Assembly: GCA_027625915.1 (NCBI GenBank)
Contig: JANTQA010000047.1
Coordinates: 18,972,001-19,036,000 of the forward strand
DNA: 64,000 bases
Direction of reading: 5' to 3'
Origin: Anaeramoeba flamelloides
Lineage: Eukaryota > Metamonada > Anaeramoebidae
Part shown: positions 1 to 10,672 of the stretch, piece after piece
Layout: every line of letters begins with the position of its first letter
Position numbering within the stretch: position 1 is the stretch's first letter
Program-made: the position numbers and the translations under genes
Notes under the pieces: model-generated
Told to the model about the DNA's origin: nothing
Databases searched by the model: none
Seen by the model: the letters and a program-made list of their open reading frames with translations, nothing else

Positions 1-535
1 AAATTTTAAAAAAAGATTATCTTGTGTGGGGAGTAGTAGCTTGTTAATTTGGTTCTTATCTGATCGATCTTATTCTTGAGATGAGTTTAAATAGTGTTTC
101 AAAATTGCATTTTTTGTTAATCTTTTTTTTTCCTGAAATCCAAATTGAAGAGTGTAAGATTGATAGACTGGTATGTGTTCAAGAATAAATTTTTATTTTT
201 GGGTTGTAGAAGAAAACTTTCATTTTCTTTATTGTCAATTAACTATAAGAAAAAAAATTTTTTTTAAAAGATCCTAATAAAAGCAAACCTAATTATAAAT
301 TTCAATTGAAAAACCCACAATTCACATTTTTTTAAAACTTAACTTTCGATATATTAGTCTTATAGACTTCAATTTGGATTTCAGGAAAAAAAAAGATTAA
401 CAAAAAATGCAATTTTGAAACACTATTTAAACTCATCTCAAGAATAAGATCGATCAGATAAGAACCAAATTAACAAGCTACTACTCCCCACACAAGATAA
501 CCTTTTTTTAAAATTCAGGGATTTGTAAACCTTAA
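1..535. repeat. Foldback element, copy A (5' end cut by window edge)
   Basis: The first ~150 bases return as their reverse complement at about 370-515, so the element can fold into one long hairpin. Shared landmarks are GATCGATC flanked by GGTTCTTA and TTAACAAG. The right end reads GGGATTTGTAAACCTTAA, closing on TTAA at 532-535; the matching left end lies before the window. Related copies lie at 15651-16211 and 55003-55569, with a half copy at 41588-41767. There is no reading frame inside, so it is non-autonomous. TTAA at the ends would suit a piggyBac-type target site; that is inference. Confidence 0.85.
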
Positions 536-782
536 GATTGATTGGATAATTATTTTCAATTTGATAATTTTTCTCTTGAAAAGCATGTTTGGATTTCAAT
601 TTTCCAAATTTAGAATAGTACTACAAAAAAACCCTGAATTTAAACATTTTCGACCGAAAAAATTCCACATTTAAAAAAAATCATATTCAACCAAAATCAG
701 AGATAAGAATTTTAGATTTCTCATTTTTTTCATATTTCATACTTCATAACTCAACAAAACATAACAAATTAACAATTTTAAA

Positions 783-1469
783 ATGGAAAAACAACAAGTT
801 TTAAGAATAAAACTTTCAGATTATTCACTCAAATTGAAAGTCTCCAAAAAAACAACAATTTCTCAACTCAAACAAATAATTTTCAAAAAAACCAAAATTG
901 AACCACTTTTCCAAAGAATCATTGGTTTAAACCATAGCACCGAAGACGAAGAGGTAAGACTATTTTAAATTTGATTTTATTTTGAATTGTGCTTTGGGCA
1001 AGAGGATCTCCAATAAACTTATCTTTTTCACCTTTCTTTGATTGTGTTTATCAAAAGTGTCCATTGGGTGTTTTGAATCTTCAATCTAATCATCACATAA
1101 CAGTAACACATCTCTCCAAAGAGGAAATTGAAAAAAAAATGAATAGAATCCCAGAGATCGTTTCAGATCCTGAAATTGATGAAGATCCTGAAAATGTTGA
1201 AGATCTTGTGTCTCTCGAAATGATCTCAGATGTCACACCACCATTACTTGGTAATTTTTCTCATTTTTTGCTCTTTATCTTTTTTCTTTTTTTTTTCTCT
1301 TTTTTTTCTTTTTCTTTTTCTTTTTCTCCATCTAATTCTTTTGAATTACTATACGTCGGTTTTTGGTTGTTAAACAAAAACCATTGATTTTATAGGAATA
1401 GTGAAACAATCTTGGTTCAAAAACATTTTTTTTTTTATTTTTCTTTTGGTAACATTGTTAAAAAAATGA
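783..1469 (+). CDS. Ubiquitin-like domain protein with C-terminal membrane anchor
   Basis: I assembled three exons, 783-953, 1058-1250 and 1396-1469, with GT-AG introns of 104 and 145 nt; together they give 145 codons and end at TGA. Residues about 5-77 fit the ubiquitin fold: a beta hairpin (VLRIKLSDYSLKLKV), a helix (TISQLKQIIFKKT), then GVLNLQSNHHITVTHL, which aligns with the last strand of ubiquitin. That strand only appears when intron 1 is removed in phase 0, which supports the splice. An acidic linker follows (DPEIDEDPENVEDL). Exon 3 adds a hydrophobic stretch (residues 132-143) ending in KK, as in a tail anchor. The role is probably membrane-tethered ubiquitin-like scaffolding or proteasome/p97 recruitment. 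I cannot assign an ortholog. There is no C-terminal GG, so it is not a conjugated modifier. Confidence 0.75.
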
Positions 1470-3011
1470 AATTTATCAAAAGAACTTAATGTTCTTCTTT
1501 GGTGGCTTCGAAAAATAAAGTTACCATGATTTCCAAACCTTTAAAATTGTAAAAAATAATTTATAACTTAAGGAAGCAGGAGTATTTTACCATTTTGAAA
1601 AATTTTAATTGTGACAACCCTACTGAAAAAAGGATTTTTTGAGTGACATTGAATATTGAAACCTAGATAAACCAAAATACCATACGCTGCTCTATTTAAT
1701 AAAAGAAAACGAACCCAAATTAAACCTGAATTGAATCTTTAATTTTTCAATTTTTTGAAACATTTTTTTGATTAAATTTTTGGTTTTTATTAAATTATGC
1801 TTTGGATCTAAACTCTTTTTCAAATAAAATGACACAGAAAATTTCAAGAATTATTCATAATTGAATCAAATTAATTGTAGTATCATTCTTAAATCTAAAA
1901 AACCCTTTAAAACATAAAAAAAACACCCAAAAGAAGAATTAAAACCCATTAAAACAAAACAATAAAAATTAAAATTAAATATTTTAAAAATTGATGCGCC
2001 CTTTTAATTGAAATGAGAAATCTCGTTTTGTAAATTGTAGGGGAAAAAAATTATAAAATCAATAATAACCTGTTGAACAAGGTGAATTGGGAAAAAGTTC
2101 AATACATTTTATTGATAACTCTTTACACGTCAAACTTTTGTTCTTTTGAAAGTCTCATTTTCAAAGACAAAGCCGTACTTCATCTGCGTATTTTGTTGGA
2201 ATTGTTTTTTTCAATATTTTCTTTTTTCTTTGTTTCACACACCAATCCAATAATGGTCTTTCTTAAATCCTATATCTAGCTCATTCTAAATCAAAACCAA
2301 ACTGTTTCCGTTTTTATACTGACAGATTATTTCCAAATTGATTTCTTCTTATCTTGTTTTTTCATTTTCCAACTGTTCAATATCCATAAATAAAAAAACA
2401 AAAAATGAAAAAGTGACTAATTAAAATGAAAAGAACTAATAAGTAATTATCTTATTAACAATCAAATTCAATAGTATTGATGATTTGAGGGGTGTACCCT
2501 TTTGTTTGAAAAAGAGTTTAGAAATGTGTATATAGAAATGCTTGAAATTAATCATAGGATAAACCAAGAAACAGGAAATGAGAAAGTGTGTATACGAACC
2601 AAATCTTTTCTTTTTAGAATACCAAACAAGAAAGATCACCTCTCCAAAGAAACTTGTTGAAATCAAGAACAAAAATAAAAAAATTGAACAAAAGTATATT
2701 TTCCAAGATTTGTTTTCTTTATCTTCTGAATTTGGGTTAGTCCCATAAATACTGTCTTGTAATTCTCACCTCATTACTATTTATTTATTATTTAACAAAA
2801 AACATTTTTTCATAAATTTGTTTTCAAAATTCTAATTTCAAATATTTTTATCAAAACAAACCAATACAAAGAATACAATTTTCAAAAAGCAAAGTAAAAG
2901 GATTGTATTCTCGAAATCTTATAACCAATTACAAAAAATTCAACCCAAAGAAAAAAGAAAATATTGTGAAAAAATTTAAAGCAACATCAGAATTATTTTG
3001 GTTTTTGAATT
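1470..3011. other. Gene-poor stretch with a possible coding block at 2440-2740
   Basis: Most of this is A/T-rich spacer with homopolymer runs. The part at 2440-2740 is less A/T-biased: a + frame is open at 2484-2657 (contains EMLEINHRINQETGNEK), and a T-rich tract plus AG at 2616-2617 precedes another open segment to about 2740. The opposite strand is also open, so strand and splicing cannot be decided. No family is recognised. Confidence 0.3.
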
Positions 3012-3487
3012 TATAGAATTGAAAAAAATAACGGACATAAAAGTAATCCAGGACAAGATTTTTAATTGTTCATATTAGGTAATATTTAACATCAAATCAT
3101 TTTTTATAAAAAACCAAATTTTTTATGAACTAAGTAATAAACCTGCATAAAGTTCATTAAAGTGAGGTGCGTATCGAATACTCAAGTAATTGTTTGATAA
3201 CCTAAGCAGATAAACTAGTTTTGAAAAACAATAGAGTGTTTTATGAGAGGTTTGATATAAATTTGGAAAATGATAATTTTTTATTCTTTTTTTTTTGATT
3301 TATTGAGTGCTGTTTTGAACAAGTGTAATTTAATTAATCATCATTCTAATAAGTGGTGACTTATAAATTTAAAAGTTTGATTCTTAAATAAAAAAAAGAA
3401 ATAATTACACGTCAATTTCCCTAAGATTAACAATTAAAAAGCGTTTCACTTATTATTTCCATTTCAGGTATTTTTTTCAATACTATA
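3012..3487. mobile_element. TA-flanked MITE with Tc1/mariner-like ends, copy a
   Basis: The left end (GAAAAAAATAACGGACATAA, then GGACAAGATTTTTAATTGT) is the inverse of the right end (ACAATTAAAAAGCG... to GGTATTTTTTTCAATACTATA). The two other copies (34229-34722 and 56096-56567) show the cleaner terminus CAGTGAAAAAAATACCGG next to TA. Interior blocks such as CATCATTCTAATAAGTGG are shared with the 34-kb copy. Length is about 475 bp, with no transposase. CAGTG ends and TA flanks are typical of Tc1/mariner; the autonomous partner is not in this window. Confidence 0.8.
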
Positions 3488-5424
3488 AATAGAAAATAAA
3501 TAATTATCAAATCAAATGAATTCATCTAATAAATCTTTATTGCTGAAAAAAAATCAAAACAAATAACCTATTTTCTTCAGAACCAAAACTAGAATTAGAT
3601 GAATTCAAATGAAAATAGGAATTTAAATTCATTTTGGGAATTCCATAGAAATGGGAATTTCTGAGTAATTTGTTAATCAAAAATTTTCCAAACAAAATTT
3701 TTTTCCATTCAAGAATTCAAAATCAAACCAAATAAATACGAAGTAATTGTGTCGAATGTTTTTCTATAAGATCAATAAATAAATGATTTTTTTTTATTAT
3801 TTCTCGATCATTTTTTCATTTTTTTGGTTTCCTTTTTTTAATTGGTATGTAAATGTATTATACCAGGATATCTCGACTCTTCTTTTTTCTTTAAAATATT
3901 AATGTATTTGGTTAAAGAAATGATTTGGGTGATTCAGTTTTGCATAAAATGATGTTTTTAAAAGTTGGTAGAAATTTACTTACTCCCTTAAAAAGAAATT
4001 CTAACTGAATGAATCAGCAAAGAAAAACTTTCATTTTTGTTCTTATAATTTGAGAAGTGGGTCGATTTCAATGTTGACATGTACCGATAGTTTTCTTTCG
4101 AAAGTGTATTTGAATAATAGATTTTCAAATTTAATACAAACCCCTTTGGTTTAATACTGTTATTTCCCGATTAATAAATGAAACTGTTTCTTTCTTTTTT
4201 CTCAAATTATTTTACAAATATATAATAGAAAAAAAAACAAAGATCTCCACAAAACCGATAGTCAATTATATTTCTAGAGATTTGATTAAGCTTTCTTATT
4301 GGTATTTTAGATAAATTTTTATGAGGGTAATTAAACCTCAATTCAAAATTTTTAACACACCAAAATTCTATTTGTTAAAAAAAAATCTAATTTAATCAAT
4401 TCTAGAAGAAATACCAAATTAGAATCATTCATTAATTGAAATTTTAATAATTGTTTGTAAATAACAATAATCACAAAACAAAATATAAATAATTATCAAT
4501 ACAAATAAATTATCAAGGGTGTGTTAAAAATTTTTGGAGAGAGCAAAACAAAAAAATGTAATAAGTTAATTTGTAAAAATTCTATTTAGGAATATTGATC
4601 AATCAAAAGTTTAGAAACCAACAACTAATTTTATTTGAGTTCTTCGATTTTGAACAACTCAACTTTAACATAATATCAATATCAATTGTTTGAAAAAAAA
4701 ATTTGATCGAAAGAAACAAGTTACATAATTCAAAAAATTAAATGAAAACAAAAAACTTAAAGACGAAAAATGATTTTCATATTTTTCAAAAATCAAAATT
4801 ATTTCCAATACGAATGGAATTGGATTATTGTGATTGTTTGGAAGATTTTAACTATGTGAAAATTTTTTAATTTTAGTTTAGATTTTAATAGAATATAACC
4901 ATTTAAAAAAAGTGAGTAATAACAGTTTTATAAAGTGTTGTCCGAACTGCTCAAATCACCCATTTAAGCAGTTATTTGAATAAATCTTTTTAAATTTTCT
5001 GTTCCACATTTTATTAAAATAGCTGTACTTCAAATTTAATTTCTATTTTATTGTTCACAAGTATGAAGAAAAAAAAAAATCAAAATTTTGAGTTGGATAA
5101 AACTAATAATTTTATTAACCTTTCATACTTTGTAATAAAGTTTATTTTCAATATAATCAACATTACAGATTTTTAAATTCATGAGAATATTGTATTTATT
5201 GTTATAAGCTGCGCTACACCTTTTTTAAAAGTCTCTATTTGAGAAAAAAAAAGTGTTTTATGGGTATAAATTTTTTTTAAATTGCTTGACAAATGAATTT
5301 AAGTTTAATTCAACTTTTAGATAATTATTTTAATAGATAATAACCAATAGATTTAAAAATGCTGTACGTCTCTAAATATAACTGAGATATAGAAAAAAAA
5401 TCTCCATAATAAATATTTATTGAC
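3488..5424. other. Gene-poor spacer with small inverted repeats
   Basis: No convincing gene. At 3512-3610 the sequence AATGAATTCATCTAAT is answered by ATTAGATGAATTCAAATG, a short hairpin-forming unit. An unremarkable frame of 49 codons is open at 4005-4154 (+); frames of this size are expected by chance at this base composition. The inverted repeat at 4345-4535 is listed separately. Confidence 0.5.
4345..4535. repeat. Short MITE-like element with 17-bp terminal inverted repeats
   Basis: AAAATTTTTAACACACC at 4345-4361 is matched in reverse by GGTGTGTTAAAAATTTTT at 4518-4535. About 190 bp, no reading frame. No second copy was recognised in the window, so it could also be a local palindrome. 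Confidence 0.5.
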
Positions 5425-6085
5425 CTATATTTTCCAGGATTTTAATAGTATGGAGTAAAATCATATAATTTTACTTGATTTTTTTGAATCCTGAAAAAGT
5501 TGATGAGAGTATCCTAGGTTTTCCAAAATTCAAAATAACGGGGGAAAATCATAAATTTTACTCTTTTCTTTTAAATTCTGGAAAACCTAACGTTAAGTGT
5601 CCTAGGTTTTTTTTACTTTTTGAAATAAACCGAAAATTTATTTAAATTTTCTGTTCATTTCAAAAATTAAAAAAAACCTAACGAAAGTGTCCGTCAAGTG
5701 CAGTCAAGTGCCTTAGAGTGCGGTAGAGTGCCTAGTTTTTTTTTTAATTTTTGAAATATAAAGAAAATTTAAATAATTTTTCTTTACATTTCAAAAATTA
5801 AAAAAACCTAATGAAAAGTGTTCTTAGAGTGTTGTAGGGTGCCGTATAGTGCCTAGGTATTCCAGAATTAAAAAGAATAAAGTAAAATCAAATATATTTT
5901 ACTTTATTCTTTTAAATTCTGGAAAACTTAAAGGCGTTTTTTTTTTACTTTTTAAAATAAACCGAAAATTTACGAAATTTTCTGTTTATTTCAAAAATGA
6001 CAAAAAACCTAACAAAAATTTACTGATTTTCCAAATAAACAAAAAAATCAAGAAAACCTAACCGAAAAACCTAAAAAATTATAAT
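5425..6085. repeat. R5 hairpin array, copy 1
   Basis: A chain of palindromic hairpins separated by GC-bearing links. Each hairpin has a TTTTTTTAATTTTTGAAAT-type arm, a centre such as GAAAATTTAAATAATTTTC, and the inverse arm ending in AAAAAACCTAACG. Links carry runs of GTAGAGTGCC-like 9-10-mers and CCTAGG, for example around 5700-5735 and 5820-5860. A second hairpin type pairs CCAGAATTAAAAAGAATAAAG with its complement. It runs straight into repeat R4. Other copies: 9765-10150, 31130-31475, 58455-58865, 62860-63475, and a fragment at 29956-30053. Confidence 0.8.
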
Positions 6086-6860
6086 TTATTCAATTTAAGT
6101 GATTAGTGTCACCCTAGATTGGTCTATAATCAAAGTATTTTGTAACTGGGTGTAAATTGTATTAGTGATAGGTGGTTCACACTACCCCAAAAAATCTATT
6201 ATAAATATTATTGCACAATAAATTATTTCATTTTTACTAATAAAGGATCACAATTAAAAATAGTCAATTTTGGAAAATTTTTTTTTTAAATTACTTTTTC
6301 AAATCTAAAAATAAAACCCCAAAAAAATTCTATTCCAGTTTTTAATAATTCAATATTTTGAACTTACAAAAGTAATTATATTTTCAATTTTTTAATTTCA
6401 AAGATTAACTCAATAATCATCAAAATAAAAAACCTAAAGACTGGATTATTGGTTTAGTTTCCTTTTTATAAAACTTAATTGTAACATCAATATATTTTCA
6501 ATATTTCAGAAATAATTTGTAAAAAGAATCTTTTGGTTAATAATTTAATTTGTTTGTTAAATCAATTTTTTTATCAGTAAATCTACATTTCGAGACAAAT
6601 TTAAGAAAGATATTTTGTAAGCTTTGAAGTCTTCAGATTGATAATTCAACCTTTAAATTTGTCGTGAAATGCAGATTTTTTTTCTGAAATTCTTGGGTTT
6701 TTTTACTAATGCAAGTGATCTTTTTTAATTGATGGAGATCAACTAATAAATAGTATTCTTTTACGAATTGAATCTTTTAGAGACATTTGAACAATGTTTA
6801 ACAAATGTGATTTACATTCAATGACAACATACTATTAATTTAGAGAAATCTGTAGTGACA
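6086..6860. repeat. R4 interspersed repeat, copy 1
   Basis: Shares an ordered series of blocks with 21330-21900, 31490-31915 plus 32745-32930, and 57505-57960: CACCCTAGATTG (shared only with the 57.5-kb copy), TTTGAACTTACAAAAGTAAT, TAACTCAATAATCATCAAAA, GATAATTCAACCTTTAAATT, GAGACATTTGAACAATG. It has no long reading frame and no obvious terminal inverted repeats. Here and in the TRAPPC5 intron it abuts the R5 array in the same order, so R5 and R4 are probably parts of one larger element. Confidence 0.75.
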
Positions 6861-7279
6861 ATAATACCTTAAATAATAATGATATTTGATGCCAAGTTGC
6901 GATTGAAATATGATACCCTAATCAAAAAAATTGATTTTAAAAAATGTTAATGAAGCTTTCCAATATCCGAAATTTAAAAAATTGGTCTTTTATTCTGATC
7001 AAATTAATTAATTTTTTAAAGATATGATTTTTCATCTTGTTTTTTACAATAAAAATAGTAAACACCTTAAAAAATTCTTGGTAATACAAGTTATCAGTTT
7101 GAAAATCTTTAAAAAAATTTTTTTGAATCACTATTTTTTAAGAATTATTGGAAAAAATCTTGTTTTTTATTTTGATTATTTCATTTTTTAATTTTCATTT
7201 TTCGATTTTCATTTTACATTTTACATTTCTTACTTTCAAATATAATTTTATAACTAATAATAATGTATAATAAAAATAG

Positions 7280-8169
7280 ATATTGAATATGTGCAAGAAT
7301 TTACTCACAGGTTAAAAAAAATTTCCGAAGAGCCATTTGAAGAATTTCTCCAAAATCGAAAAATCTCAAGTAAATTAGTAGTTCTTTATTTCCATGAAAT
7401 CAATAATGAAAAATCAGAAAACTTTTTTGAACATAAATTTTTAGATCGGAAAATAAGTGTATTATTAAATGAAAATTTTTTGCTTTGGATGGGAGGAATT
7501 GATGAAAACTTTTCAAATAAAAATGAATTAAAAGAGCTTCTCAATATCAAGGAATTCCCAGTCATGTGTGTCTTTGATAACTCAACAGAATCCTTCCATA
7601 TTGATACACTTCATTCGACAATGGACGTTGATTCAATAATTGCAAACTTGCTCCACAGAAGAGTGGAATATAATCCAGGAACGAAAAAGCAATTAAAACC
7701 AAGACTTTCTCGAAAAACATCAAGTAGAACACTCCGAAAAATTCAAGATCTTGAATATGAAATTGCTATGAATTTTGATAAGGAAAAGGAAAGGTTACAC
7801 AAGCTCGTCGAAGAAGATATCCAAAGAGAAGAAATTGAAAAAAAACTTTTTGAAAAATCGAAATTAAGTAAAAAGGAAAAAGCCCAAAAAAGTTTGCCAC
7901 AAGAGCCAGATCAGGGGACTGAAAATGTCGCCAAAATTAAAATTAGAAAGCAAAATAATGAAATCATTTATAGGTTCTTAGGAACAGAAAAATTAAAAAT
8001 TCTTTTTACTTTAGTTGAAAGTAAGTTCCCAGAATTGGGAAATTACCAATTGTCAAGCAATTACCCTAGATTGGCTTTATCCTCAAATTCTGAAAATCTT
8101 GAAAATCAAACTTTGCAGGAAGCGGGTTTAGTACCCCAGGCCATGTTTTTTATTAGAGAACTTGATTAA
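7280..8169 (+). CDS. FAF2/UBXD8-like UAS + UBX domain protein (5' exon missing)
   Basis: The frame is open from the AG at 7278-7279 (or another AG at 7309-7310) to TAA at 8167-8169. The only in-frame start near its beginning is GTG (7291) and the first ATG lies about 70 codons in, so an upstream exon is expected. Counting from 7291, residues 27-123 form a thioredoxin-like UAS domain (SKLVVLYFHE; NENFLLWMGG; Pro at EFPVMCVF). Residues 150-205 are a charged helix, and 212-291 are a UBX domain with the SNYPR loop that in this family binds p97/Cdc48 and the ending TLQEAGLVPQAMFFIREL, very close to FAF2. FAF2 proteins recruit p97 to ER and lipid-droplet membranes; the UBA and hairpin membrane segment would be in the missing exon. 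Repeats R5 and R4 fill the 1.4 kb upstream. Confidence 0.8.
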
Positions 8170-9764
8170 ACAAACCAATTTTAAGCTTTTTTATTTTTTT
8201 ATTTTTATTTTTATTTTTCTATCTATTTTTATTTTTATTTTAAATGATATTATTTTTTTTTTTTTTTTTCGTTTTATAAATTTCTTTATTATTCCATTTT
8301 GAAAGATTTAAAATTATTATAATAATTTAATTCATTCTATTTCGTTCTGAAATATTTTGTGAATAAAAAATAAAGAACATTTTATTTATTTTATTATGAT
8401 TAAAAATAAGTTCAAGTGGCGGGGATTTTTTTAAAAATATAATGAAATATTTTGTGGGGATATTAAATTATTTTTTTTTTTTGTAATTTATGTTTTGGTT
8501 TATGGAATGGATTATCTAACCTCATTTAAATAATTTATAAGTTTGGTTCTATTTTTTGAATTCCAAAATTTACGTATTTCCAACTTAGAATTAAAAAAAA
8601 GTAAATATATTATTTTTATTAACAATTAAGTAAATTTGTGAAAAAAATGATAAGCTATTTCCAAAAAACTCGGACAAATTTATTTTAAAATATATTTATT
8701 AAACTCAATCTTCAAAAAACGGGTATTTAAATATACAAAAACATTAACTATCATTTATTGATTCTTGATAATAATTCAATTTGTTTCTTAGTATTATATT
8801 ACATAAGTATAAAATATTTAAATTTTCCTATGTCGATTTTATCTGATATCTTTCAGGGGGGTGAAAATTGGAGTTTCTTTTTTTTCTTTTCGATTGAAAA
8901 AATCGTTTCCATAACTTTTTTAATCTCAACAATTTTTTTTCAAATTGAATTGAAGAAGTGTATTACATTTGGTTGTTTTAAAAATCATTTGGACCTTTTC
9001 CATATTTCCAGTTTTCTATTGAAATTGGTCATACATTGTTTTCACCAAAAAAAAAAGAGTTTTACTAGTTTTATTTCATTTTGAGGAAATAGTCAACAAA
9101 AATATTTTAATATATATATATATTTATTCATTGTTTCAATCTGTTTTAATATTAAATTTAATTTGGAAATTTCGATTAAATGATACCTTCACAAACAAAA
9201 AATGATTTTTTATAATAAAAGGAAAAAAAAATACCACACTTTTTTGGAGATACCTTTTATATTTTTCTTTTTACCTTGAAAAAACTTTGATTTTGAAAGA
9301 AAATTTTTTATTTTGTTTTTTTACCATTAATAAAGAAGTGTAAATAACACTCTTTGCTCCTCTAACTTAAATCCCTGAAAGGAAATTAAAGGGTTAAAAT
9401 ATAGATTTAATGATTATTAATTAATGAAAATAATTACAAACTGTCATATTTTAAAATTATTTCATTAAAATTTAATTCTATTAATTTCTTTAAAAATACC
9501 AATCAATCTTTTTTACAGGAAGAAAACTTCCATAAAAAGTTATAAATATTTTCTATACCACTTTAGGTTCTTAAAAATAATGGAAAAAATTTATTTGAGA
9601 TTTTATTTATTAAATAGTAGTATCATACATTATTAACCTGTAAGTAAATACTCTGAATTTTATAATTGCTGAGCTTAATTTATAACTTAAATATTTTTTT
9701 TTAAATAAATAATTTTATATTTTTAATTATTTTTAAAATATTAGTGTGGTATGTTGTAAATTGT
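8170..9764. other. Spacer with R6 repeat at 8440-8700
   Basis: Poly-T and TTTTTATTT runs just after the UBX stop suit a 3' untranslated region. At 8440-8700 a block (TTTATGTTTTGGTTTATGGA, AAATTTACG, TATTAACAATTAAGTAAAT) recurs in diverged form at 25670-25900. The frame open at 8758-9084 is Phe/Ile-rich, without conserved motifs, and is not called. Confidence 0.45.
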
Positions 9765-10150
9765 CTTAGGGTACTATAGAGTGCTTAGATTTTACAGAAT
9801 TTAGAAGAATTAAGTAAATTATTTAATTTTTCCCCCCTTTTTTAAATTCTGGAAAAGATAAACGTAGTTTTCTTGTGTTTTTAGGTATAATCTATAAAAT
9901 CTATTAATTTAGAAATTAACAGAAAACCCAAAAAAGCCTCACGAAAATCTCTCGATTTTCTAAATTAATAGAAAACTCAAGAAAACCTAATGGGTATTTT
10001 TTATATTTGAGAAAGATGAAGAAAATTAAATAAATTTTCATTATATTTCTAAAATTAAAAAAAAAGTTAAAGGTGGGTTTCGAAAATTCAGAAGAATTGG
10101 GTAAAATTATATATTTTTCTCTATTCTTTCAAATCATTGAAAACTTAACG
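9765..10150. repeat. R5 hairpin array, copy 2 (diverged)
   Basis: Carries the link TACTATAGAGTGCTTAG, the hairpin pairing an AATTTAGAAGAATTAAG arm with its inverse around 9795-9855, and two further A/T hairpins ending in AAAAAGCCTCACG and AGAAAACCTAATG. Degraded relative to copies 1 and 5. It lacks an adjoining R4. Confidence 0.65.
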
Positions 10151-10496
10151 ACTTTATCAACTGGTAGAATTCAACAATTCATTATAATTATTATTTGAAA
10201 TTTAGTTTTTAAGAAGCCTTGAATTCAATGAATTCCAATTTATTTTATTTTTAATTCTTTGGTTGAATTTTATAAGTTTCCCAGATAAGATTGGGTTTAG
10301 TATTTTAATTTATTTCTAAATTTAAATTTCTTTTTATTAATTGATCTAACCAACTTTTCAAATTTACATTCCGCATTATAGATAATAACTGGTGTGTTTC
10401 TGGGTATTGTACTTATTTCGGTAATACATGTTTTAATCCAGGAATTTAAATAATTTAGGGTTGCTATTTTAAAATTATATACAATCCGTTCCTTTT
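10151..10496. other. Spacer, nothing recognised
   Basis: A/T-rich, without open frames, repeats or RNA motifs that I can support. Confidence 0.4.
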
Positions 10497-10672
10497 TTTA
10501 TACCCAAACTTTGAAGGAAATTTAAGGTAAAAAAAAAGTCTTAAAATAAAGCACAAAAATCAAATTCTAGAAAAATAATTTGTGTCAAAAAAAATCCAAA
10601 AAATGTGCTTATATTTGAGATTTTTTTGTGCCTTAAATTGTGTTGAAAGTTGGTATATTAAAAGGGGGGGCT
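10497..10672. mobile_element. R7 MITE, diverged copy
   Basis: The left part (CCAAACTTTGAAGGAAATTTAA, reading into AAAGCACAAAAATC) is the inverse of the right part (GAGATTTTTTTGTGCCTTAA, then GTTGAAAGTTGGTATAT). The same sequence recurs in better shape at 48561-48755. Non-coding. Confidence 0.65.

Noticed and set aside
2073-2279. 68-codon plus-strand frame
   Set aside because: No family or splice support; frames of this size are expected by chance at this base composition.
4005-4154. 49-codon plus-strand frame
   Set aside because: Composition is slightly coding-like, but no start, splice site or family supports a gene.
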